From Paracentrotus lividus (lineage: Eukaryota > Echinodermata > Echinoidea > Camarodonta > Echinidae), in contig CALNVZ010003434.1 of NCBI GenBank assembly GCA_940671915.1, forward strand, positions 10,670,000-10,733,999: a DNA stretch of 64,000 nt, given 5' to 3'. A program made the position numbers and the translations under genes. Below the pieces are notes generated by a model that was not told where the DNA came from, made no database searches, and saw only the letters and a list, made by a program, of their open reading frames with translations. Below are positions 61,122 through 64,000 of the stretch, one piece after another (position 1 is the stretch's first letter; each line of letters starts with the position of its first letter).

Positions 61122-62489
61122 TTATCGTTGCTTACTTGGGATGTTCGATATCGACTTCGAGTATGAGATTGGGTGGGATGTCGTACATCTCGGGATCTTC
61201 GCCGTTAGCTTGAAGAACAAGAGGAAGAACATCGAAGCGACCATTGCCACCCTTCCACCCAAGCTTCTGACAAATCTGTGTGGGAGAGAGCGAAACAAAT
61301 CCATTTATTGAATTTGATGGAACACATTTGTAAGAAAAAGGAGCGTTGGTCATGGTGGTGGTGGTTGTGGTGGTGGTGGTGGGGGTGGTGTTTGTGATGG
61401 TGATGATGGTGTTGGAGACGGTGGTGGTGACGATGGTGGTGTTGGTGTTGGTGGTGGTAATAGTGTAGTTGGTGGTGTTGGTGGTGTTGGTGATGGTGAT
61501 GATGGTGATGATGATGGTGGTGGTGGTGGTTTTGGTGTTGTTGTTGGCATGGTGGTGGTGTTGATGGAGGTGGTTATTATGATGGTGCCTGTGATGATGG
61601 TGGAGTTGGTGATGACGCTGATGGTGATGATGGTGGTGGTGGTGTTGGTGGTGGTAATAGTGTAGTTGGTGGTGTTGGTGGTTTTAGTGATGGTGATGGT
61701 GGTGGTGGTGATGACGATGATGGTGGTGGTGGTTTAGGTGTTGTTGTTGGTATGGTGGTGGTGTTGATGGAGGTAGTTATTATGATGGTGCCTGTGATGA
61801 TGGTGGACTTGGTGATGATGATGATGGTGATGATGGTGGTGGTGGTGTTGGTGGTGGTGACGGTGGTCATAATGTTGTTGTCGGTGTTGGTGATGGTAGT
61901 GTTGGTGATGATGATGATGATAGTGGGGGTGGCGGTGGTGGTTTTGGTGTTGTTGTTGTTGTTGGTATGATAGTGGTGCTAATGGCAGTGTTTGTTCTGG
62001 TGGTGTTGTTGTATGTGGTGAAACAGGTGGTGGTATTGGCGGGGGTATTGGTGGAGGTATTGGTGGATTTTCTTCTTCTCTCGCGTCTACTCTTTACACA
62101 AAACTTTATTACATTCGGGTACGATTTGCCACCTTGATGGTTGTAGAATAAATACCAGCAGTTCATCAGTATTATAAAGTAGTACGGAGGCTGATTAATA
62201 TAGCAATAGGAAGATGGAGATATTGAGGGAAAACTTAGAGAATGGAGAAGAGGAGGAGAAAGAGGAGAGATTCAGTTGAATTTCAGAACACTCAATAGCA
62301 GATTTTTTTATTTATTTTCTATTAATTTTTGTCATCGATCATCTCACCTCTGTGAATTCTACGCCTGCGGGATCACCAATGACGCTACCGTCGGGTTGCT
62401 TATACCCGGCATAGCCGATGAGCTGCTTATTCCATACTCGGAAGTCTTTTGCCTTTTCTCCTCGCTGAGGGAAGATCGTAATAGCAGAT
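28852..62489 (-). CDS. NOS: Nitric oxide synthase, from mid-oxygenase domain to stop (19 exons, 5' end outside window)
   Basis: Nineteen minus-strand exons cover about 1014 residues. Order: end of the heme/oxygenase domain ([28 protein letters not shown] with the substrate-binding Glu, ADWVWIVPP); calmodulin-binding region ([18 protein letters not shown]); FMN domain ([43 protein letters not shown]); FAD domain ([10 protein letters not shown]); NADPH domain ([30 protein letters not shown]) and tail ([12 protein letters not shown]). NOS makes NO and citrulline from arginine with NADPH and O2. A 36-residue segment between exons 44184-44242 and 39099-39273 corresponds to the FMN-domain autoinhibitory loop of human nNOS/eNOS that iNOS lacks, suggesting a constitutive Ca2+/calmodulin-dependent enzyme. 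The heme-ligand Cys exon is beyond the right edge. Two exons break frame. Paralogue not assignable. Confidence 0.97.
29155..29585. mobile_element. Fold-back element built from TTGGTCTAAT subrepeats
   Basis: The left half is a chain of TTGGTCTAAT/TCGTCTAATTCC words spaced about 15-25 bp apart. The right half is a chain of the complement (ATTAGACCAAGTG). The switch falls near 29340. It lies in the last NOS intron. The architecture is like other fold-back transposons with tandemly repetitive arms. Confidence 0.8.
30075..30266 (-). CDS. NOS: NOS exon: NADPH-binding, [12 protein letters not shown]
   Basis: Sixty-four codons in phase 0: [39 protein letters not shown], then [16 protein letters not shown]. 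YVCGDVxMAxDV binds NADPH. The acceptor is TCGTGCAG and the donor AAG|GTAAGG. Confidence 0.98.
30671..30962 (-). CDS. NOS: NOS exon: NADPH-binding, [18 protein letters not shown]
   Basis: It reads [54 protein letters not shown], then [24 protein letters not shown] and the FGCR motif are the NADP(H)-binding signatures of NOS reductase domains. The acceptor is CTCACCTAG and the donor AAAAAG|GTATTC. Confidence 0.98.
31259..32782. mobile_element. hAT-like non-autonomous element, 1.5 kb, with AGGGTTCCCAC ends
   Basis: It starts AGGGTTCCCACAAAAATTTG (31267) and ends GACTGTGGGAACCCT (32774). The flanks CTCTACCC (31259-31266) and GTCTACCC (32775-32782) are an 8 bp duplication with one change. Both subterminal regions carry many CCATGACTTTTCCATGAC repeats. 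It is intronic in NOS between exons 33226 and 30962. Confidence 0.82.
32951..33240 (-). repeat. Donor-bearing repeat of NOS exon 33226-33313 (two extra copies, 135 bp period)
   Basis: The word TGTCTGATGAAGCAA (plus strand), spanning the exon's last bases, occurs at 32956, 33091 (one change) and 33226, exactly 135 bp apart. The copy at 32951 keeps CTTAC, a complete GTAAG donor on the minus strand. The rest of the unit also repeats (ATGATTCTTGCTT, ATCAATTCC, ACAAG.CCC). Confidence 0.88.
33226..33313 (-). CDS. NOS: NOS exon: [14 protein letters not shown]
   Basis: An 88 bp exon reading [20 protein letters not shown], then [16 protein letters not shown] matches human HHGVCSSWL, a FAD-phosphate segment. 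The acceptor is GCGATGCAG and the donor GACA|GTAAGT. The 3' edge with the donor is repeated twice downstream at an exact 135 bp spacing. Confidence 0.96.
33713..33923 (-). CDS. NOS: NOS exon: FAD-binding [10 protein letters not shown]
   Basis: It reads [60 protein letters not shown], then [18 protein letters not shown] is the FAD-binding motif of the ferredoxin-reductase fold. The acceptor is CTAAACAG and the donor AGAG|GTATGA. A decayed copy of its 5' edge and acceptor lies upstream at 34061-34141. Confidence 0.97.
34061..34141 (-). repeat. Copy of the 5' edge and acceptor of NOS exon 33713-33923
   Basis: About 80 bp match the exon's first 75 bases and its acceptor (TTGTTACCACCCTGTTTAG on the plus strand in both). 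The copy lies upstream in the preceding intron and has an in-frame stop after ten codons. Here the duplicated edge is the acceptor side, unlike the other arrays. Confidence 0.87.
34419..34588 (-). CDS. NOS: NOS exon: connecting domain, [16 protein letters not shown]
   Basis: It reads [38 protein letters not shown], then [18 protein letters not shown]. YLDITxPPTP is a signature of the NOS/cytochrome P450 reductase connecting domain. The acceptor is CTACCAG and the donor AAAG|GTAAGC. Confidence 0.96.
34589..37966. other. NOS intron of 3.4 kb, nothing recognised
   Basis: AT-rich intron DNA with T and G homopolymers near 37590-37710. No exon, RNA gene or transposon end was recognised. Confidence 0.6.
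37967..38160 (-). CDS. NOS: NOS exon: [22 protein letters not shown]
   Basis: It reads [40 protein letters not shown], then [15 protein letters not shown]. Human nNOS has RSTIFVRL...YQPGDHLGVFPGN...VVKVEMLEERNTALG. The acceptor is GTTCTATAG and the donor CTCG|GTAGGT. Confidence 0.96.
38419..38648 (-). CDS. NOS: NOS exon: start of FAD domain, [11 protein letters not shown]
   Basis: It reads [20 protein letters not shown], through [29 protein letters not shown] and LELQSKNSE. Human nNOS has AACDVFCVGDDVN, SWKRNKFRLTYVAEA and [15 protein letters not shown]. It enters in phase 0 and leaves in phase 2. The codons for GKTVLPC contain a 12-1-12 perfect DNA palindrome (38460-38484). Confidence 0.95.
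38767..39465 (-). repeat. Partial copies of NOS exon 39099-39273 in both flanking introns
   Basis: Downstream copy 1 (38891-38965) ends [15 protein letters not shown] followed by GTATGTATGCC, against [15 protein letters not shown] and GTATGTATGCC in the exon. Copy 2 (38767-38813) resembles the [16 protein letters not shown] codons. An upstream copy (39421-39465) resembles the [13 protein letters not shown] codons. Spacing of the downstream copies is roughly 180-200 bp. Confidence 0.88.
39099..39273 (-). CDS. NOS: NOS exon: FMN domain, [19 protein letters not shown]
   Basis: It reads [39 protein letters not shown], then [19 protein letters not shown], matching all NOS isoforms. The acceptor is CCCCCAG and the donor AAG|GTATGT. 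Decayed partial copies of this exon lie in both flanking introns (38767-38813, 38891-38965 and 39421-39465). Confidence 0.97.
39865..39966 (-). CDS. NOS: NOS exon: FMN-domain autoinhibitory loop
   Basis: It reads [20 protein letters not shown], then [14 protein letters not shown]. Human nNOS has SYKVRFNSVSSY...GPLANVRF here, the loop that restrains electron transfer until Ca2+/calmodulin binds and that inducible NOS lacks. A loop of about 36 residues points to a calcium-regulated enzyme; this is inference from length and flanks. The acceptor is TTGTCCAG and the donor GTCAG|GTAAGC. Confidence 0.93.
40515..40592 (-). pseudogene. tRNA-like sequence (minus strand)
   Basis: On the minus strand: TTGGTCTAACGTGCTCGTAAG, an A-box-like start, then a B box GGTTCGAATCC 40 bases on. 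The acceptor and T stems do not pair cleanly, so it is a tRNA relic and not a functional gene. Confidence 0.5.
40681..40760 (+). pseudogene. tRNA-like sequence (plus strand)
   Basis: TTTGGTCTATTGCTAACG then GAACCCGGTTCGAATCCCAT. It faces the minus-strand relic at 40515-40592 across about 90 bp. Stem pairing is poor, suggesting a relic used in the element's interior. Confidence 0.5.
41210..43466. other. NOS intron segment, little recognised
   Basis: AAAT/AATA repeats at 41225-41275. A short CG-rich patch at 42770-42930 (AAGCCGCGGGCCGCTGAG, GCATAGCGGCG) contrasts with AT-rich surroundings and may be a transposon remnant. No exon seen. Confidence 0.5.
43471..43735. mobile_element. MITE with GTTGCATAAAAC ends
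   Basis: It starts GTTGCATAAAACTTCTAACC and ends GGTTAGAAAAAAAGTTTTAT then GCAAC. Subterminal AACTCCGGTTA repeats on the left mirror AACCCGAG/AACTCGGGTT on the right. Confidence 0.75.
44184..44242 (-). CDS. NOS: NOS exon: FMN domain, [19 protein letters not shown]
   Basis: A 59 bp exon with acceptor GTGTGTAG and donor AGCAG|GTAAAG. Its phase 2 end joins the first base of exon 39865-39966 to make a Ser codon. It matches the human segment KFGCALMEM and leads into the autoinhibitory loop. Confidence 0.92.
44485..45035 (+). repeat. Degenerate TTTGGAGTCAG minisatellite
   Basis: About 550 bp of variant units around GTTTGGAGTCA (11-16 bp), such as AGTTTGGAGTCAG and TTTGGAGTAGG. It stops about 60 bp short of the donor of NOS exon 45094-45198. 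The unit does not match that exon. Confidence 0.9.
45094..45198 (-). CDS. NOS: NOS exon: FMN domain, [14 protein letters not shown]
   Basis: Thirty-five whole codons: [20 protein letters not shown], then [15 protein letters not shown]. It is nearly identical to human nNOS around the FMN isoalloxazine loop ([15 protein letters not shown]). The acceptor is GATGACCAG and the donor GAG|GTATGG. A TTTGGAGTC minisatellite begins about 50 bp past the donor. Confidence 0.97.
45355..45425 (+). repeat. CT microsatellite
   Basis: CTCT runs with two CTTCTTT interruptions in a NOS intron, adjacent to the exon 45094-45198 acceptor side. It gives spurious Arg/Glu-rich frames on the minus strand. Confidence 0.95.
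45480..47116. other. NOS intron, nothing recognised
   Basis: AT-rich intron DNA with a T run and G run near 45890-45912. No exon, transposon end or RNA gene was identified. Confidence 0.55.
47117..47261 (-). CDS. NOS: NOS exon: end of calmodulin site and FMN phosphate loop
   Basis: It reads [38 protein letters not shown], then [17 protein letters not shown] is the FMN phosphate-binding loop of the flavodoxin-like domain. [10 protein letters not shown] completes the amphipathic calmodulin-binding helix begun in the previous exon. The acceptor is TTTTAACAG and the donor AAG|GTAAAT. Confidence 0.97.
47610..47708 (-). CDS. NOS: NOS exon: DDPWH...HVWK and start of calmodulin site, frame broken
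   Basis: The start reads DDPWH in the frame set by the preceding exon. The rest reads [19 protein letters not shown], then LLTFKEVAK in a frame one base further on (human DPWNTHVWKG...KKLAEAVKF). The change falls at a TTT run in CATTTCACATG; one T fewer would restore PWHSHVWK. The exon is 99 bp where 98 fits the flanking phases. Acceptor TGCGATAG, donor GCCAA|GTATGT. The basic end begins the calmodulin-binding region. Confidence 0.92.
47938..49005 (-). repeat. Tandem array seeded by the NOS exon 48902-49098 and its donor (6 units)
   Basis: The 3' half of the exon, the donor and about 80 bp of intron recur five times downstream on the minus strand. The anchor word (plus strand AACACTGGGG and variants) lies at 48951, 48770, 48588, 48381, 48194 and 48005, a period of 181-207 bp. 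Donor-like edges persist in most copies: CAG|GTAGGA (exon), CAG|GTAGGG, CAA|GTAGGG, CAG|GTAGGA, CAG|GTGGAG, TAG|GTAGGG. Confidence 0.92.
48902..49098 (-). CDS. NOS: NOS exon: [13 protein letters not shown] to [11 protein letters not shown], frame broken
   Basis: The 5' part reads [20 protein letters not shown], then ENEQRLR; the 3' part reads [20 protein letters not shown], then [18 protein letters not shown]. Both match NOS well but lie in different frames, changing at about 49008-49014 (CGTGAGGAGGATG). The exon is 197 bp where a multiple of three (195 by comparison with human) is expected, so roughly two extra bases. Its 3' half is unit 1 of the tandem array at 47938-49005. Acceptor TTTAAATAG, donor CAG|GTAGGA. 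Confidence 0.93.
49409..49510 (-). CDS. NOS: NOS exon: [19 protein letters not shown]
   Basis: Thirty-four whole codons (phase 0 in and out) with acceptor AATCTCACAG and donor CAG|GTATGT. It reads [20 protein letters not shown], then [14 protein letters not shown]. Human nNOS has [20 protein letters not shown]. This helix lies near the tetrahydrobiopterin and dimer-interface part of the oxygenase domain, by family knowledge. Confidence 0.96.
50429..50585. mobile_element. MITE with AAAG(G)CCAYCGCACRCTA ends
   Basis: It starts AAAGCCACCGCACGCTATAC and ends TTAGTGTGCGATGGCCTTT. GTCGTACGACT near the left pairs with AGTCGTACGA near the right. 157 bp, in the 8 kb NOS intron. Confidence 0.8.
52026..52349. 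mobile_element. PIF/Harbinger-like MITE with TTA duplication
   Basis: TTA at 52026-52028 and 52347-52349 flank AGGTAGGCTCACACGG ... CGTGTGAGCCCACCT (52029-52346, 318 bp). A 3 bp TTA duplication fits PIF/Harbinger. An A run of about 19 bases lies near the right end. The interior is rich in GCGATTGTTTGCGAACGCAA-type words. Confidence 0.82.
53270..53520 (+). repeat. CT/TTTC low-complexity tract
   Basis: Pyrimidine-rich run (CCTCCTCCTCTTCC then TTTTTC repeats) within the NOS intron. The open frames across it are compositional artefacts. Confidence 0.9.
53997..55834. mobile_element. 1.84 kb palindromic element with arms of about 0.8 kb
   Basis: The left arm (ATCTAATTATAT, AATTTAATTAGCCACAA, CATGCTTCAGTGAGCAATGG ...) is repeated in inverse order to 55834 (... 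CCATTGCTCACTGAAGCATG, TTGTGGCTAATTAAATT, ATATAATTAGAT). The arms run to about 54805 and from about 55030, leaving a loop of some 220 bp. Both arms carry periodic TTCAGTGAGC-type words. No transposase. It lies in the NOS intron between exons 57591 and 49510. Confidence 0.9.
55840..57590. other. NOS intron segment, little recognised
   Basis: AT-rich DNA. TACAGGGTGTCCCATAT at 57086 resembles a mariner-type end, but no partner end was found. No exon seen. Confidence 0.5.
57591..57765 (-). CDS. NOS: NOS exon: substrate-binding segment with catalytic Glu
   Basis: It reads [35 protein letters not shown], then [18 protein letters not shown] and LNLIE. The Glu of TEIG is the family's arginine-anchoring residue and is present. 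Human GWYMGTEIG has Gly where this has Val. The acceptor is TTTTTGAAG and the donor GAG|GTAAGC. The intron that follows is 8 kb and holds a large palindrome and two MITEs. Confidence 0.96.
58490..60240 (+). repeat. Satellite-like tandem repeat, about 8 units of 120-210 bp
   Basis: TTGACTTGGTTGATCGG-type words recur near 58498, 59146, 59350, 59559, 59678, 59823 and 60037, with a decayed unit near 58975. A full unit adds GACTTATTATTC, TCCGGAACCA, AAAGCACAACAT, ACCAGGCATTATTTTATT and AATAAATAATGTATTTTTG. Lengths vary by internal deletion. It sits in the NOS intron between exons 61136 and 57591. Confidence 0.88.
61050..61108 (+). repeat. (CT)n microsatellite beside a NOS donor
   Basis: About 29 perfect CT repeats followed by TATATATATATA, 20 bp from the donor of exon 61136-61275 on the minus strand, where it reads as (AG)n. 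Confidence 0.97.
61136..61275 (-). CDS. NOS: NOS exon: oxygenase domain, ICQKLGWK to EHPK
   Basis: The acceptor is CACACAG and the donor CCCAA|GTAAGC. It reads [20 protein letters not shown], then [20 protein letters not shown] and VDIEHPK. Human nNOS has RFDVLPLLLQANGNDPELF and LEVPIRHPK here. The donor is about 20 bp from a 59 bp CT microsatellite at 61050-61108 followed by an AT run. Confidence 0.96.
61335..62070 (+). repeat. GGT/GAT minisatellite with a roughly 203 bp higher-order period
   Basis: GTGGTGGTG/GATGATGGTG words for over 700 bp. Larger blocks repeat: GTAATAGTGTAGTTGGTGG at about 61456 and 61654; GTTGTTGGCATGGTGGTGG at about 61539 and again, with one change, at about 61743. It occupies the NOS intron between exons 62348 and 61136. 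Pro/Thr- and Val/Met-rich frames are artefacts. Confidence 0.93.
62348..62489 (-). CDS. NOS: NOS exon: oxygenase domain, SAITIFPQR to VEFTE
   Basis: The acceptor (minus strand) is CGATTCAG and the donor GAG|GTGAGA. It reads [20 protein letters not shown], then [15 protein letters not shown] and [10 protein letters not shown], closely matching human nNOS ([40 protein letters not shown]). It enters with one base of a split codon. It is the most 5' NOS exon found in the window. Confidence 0.96.
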
Positions 62490-64000
62490 CTGAATCGATA
62501 AGAGGAGATGGTAAAACATTAGCTACATAAAAATTGTCACAAGTACCGGATGAAATGGACGAAAATCTCCCATTGAATGATAACAAAAAATATGTACAAC
62601 ACACTAAAATATTTATTTCACCACAGATTGTTCTTTCAAAATATCCCTTCTTTTCCTCTTAACAGAACTATTTATCTAAATTTTGAGAACCAATTTCACA
62701 AAATGCACATTTTAATATCAGTTTGTCATACATACGCCTTCACAACCTCTGCTATACATGTATATACCTTTTTTTTTAAAAGTTAAAATGGTGGATTTTA
62801 CTAGCGCCTTTTGGAAGTAAACTTTTCAGAATTCTGGATTTATAATTCTTATGAAATCAAAGTGGAGAAACGATTTCTAAAGAGCGAATCAAATTCAAAC
62901 GGCATGCACTTTCCCTTTGTTATTTGCACTTTTCGACCCTTTAAGTATACGAATTTATCATACAACGTCACCAAATTTGCAAGAGAAGAAAGAATGGTGT
63001 TAAATTCTATGTTTGTTGAAGTTGGCTGAAAAAGAGGAATACATAAGGCTCAAATTTTGACGATGTTTGAAGTAATTAGAGTAAGACCATTTTGAAGAAA
63101 GCAATCGAGTCATGCTCTGATTCTGTTCGTGGTTTCCTAATAACTTTTGATTTGCTCCTATGGGATCAGTTACACCGCAAATGTGAATTTCAACCGACAC
63201 AGTTCTAGCAATTAATATTGTTGTATTGTTTATTGATGGTTTGTTGTCAGTCCTGAAAATGAGACAGTGCCTTTTATTTATTCAATAAAATATAGTCAAC
63301 TCACGTAACGTGGGAAGCTGACTATTATTATGAAACCGAACACAAAATCCGATCCCATTTGTTCACCGAAATAAAAGAAACTTCACCAAAAAAATATAAT
63401 TACAGAACTTTTTACAAATTGTATGTTTGTAAAGGTGTATTTGCGTAACAAGACCAATTTCAAGGCTGAGGGCTCTTCACGACATTTTCACTCCGCTCCT
63501 GAAAAAGAAGAAAACTAAATCTTAACTTCCCCCCAAATGTTATGAAGATAAAAAGAGTTTTTGGACGTGCCTACTTCATGTTGTAAAAAGTTAAAAGAAT
63601 ACTTTTAGAAAAGAAGAAGGAAAAAAAAAATGAGAAAACCTTTGGATATATTGCTTTCTTGTTTATCAGAGTTATGAAAAAACGACGAAAATTGCAACAA
63701 TTGAGAGTCAGAACATGCATAAAAATGTTAACTTAAATGTTTTCCCCCCTTTTTTAAAGACAGATATAACAACTATGAGTCTCAACAGAATAGAAGTGCG
63801 GTTGGCGGAACATGCAGAAGGGTGTATGAGATTGTATCTGCGTATAGGGCATGCTATATGAAAACTGTTACGTCCTTCTACCAGTCGCATGTACACACAT
63901 TCTCCGTCTGTATAACCTTGTGAATTACTGTGGCATCTGTTCACATCCATGTGAAATATGAAAAGCTGTCGATAGAATATCTTAATATTTCTCTAGAAAT
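62490..64000. other. NOS intron at the right edge, no exon recognised
   Basis: The next NOS exon upstream (preceding SAITIFPQR) should lie to the right, but nothing like it is visible here. A short T run is at 62770. No repeat family was recognised. Confidence 0.6.

Noticed and set aside
61350-62166. Pro/Thr-rich minus-strand frames resembling mucin or extensin
   Set aside because: Artefact of the GGT/GAT minisatellite inside a NOS intron.
1-64000. CRISPR array, bacterial operon or riboswitch
   Set aside because: Spliced animal genes and transposons dominate; the regular repeats are minisatellites without spacer structure.

Overview
The window looks like animal nuclear DNA from a marine invertebrate deuterostome. 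It has two intron-rich genes with canonical GT-AG splicing, an AT-rich background, frequent TACATGTA-type words, long G and A runs, and dense short inverted-repeat transposons (MITEs). The NOS protein retains a vertebrate-like constitutive layout. From memory the repeat families resemble those of sea urchins, and a cephalochordate is the main alternative. The species cannot be settled from the sequence alone.

Layout. (1) 1-2767: tandem repeats, a near-perfect 160 bp hairpin, a G-rich GTAATTGTCC minisatellite and a MITE. (2) 2768-10334, plus strand: six exons giving the C-terminal 970 residues of an ERCC6L/PICH-type DNA translocase. The helicase exons lie upstream of the window. (3) 10335-28851: an 18.5 kb gene-free interval between convergent genes. 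It holds MITEs, a 1.9 kb fold-back element containing a nested hAT-like insertion, satellites, a 24 bp assembly gap and A-rich tracts. (4) 28852-62489, minus strand: nineteen exons of a nitric oxide synthase (NOS), from the middle of the oxygenase domain to the stop codon. The exons with the N-terminus and the heme-ligand cysteine lie beyond the right edge. (5) 62490-64000: intron with no recognised exon.

The two genes are functionally unrelated: one acts in chromosome segregation, the other in calmodulin-dependent NO signalling. They share an unusual trait. At least six exon ends (two in the PICH gene, four in the NOS gene) are the first unit of a tandem array that spreads into the adjoining intron or 3'UTR, carrying copies of the exon edge and usually of the splice site. 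This is the most notable pattern in the window. It resembles the intronic 'mirage' minisatellites described in amphioxus genes.

Two NOS exons (48902-49098 and 47610-47708) have lengths that break the reading frame inside conserved segments. They are either sequence or assembly errors or real lesions.
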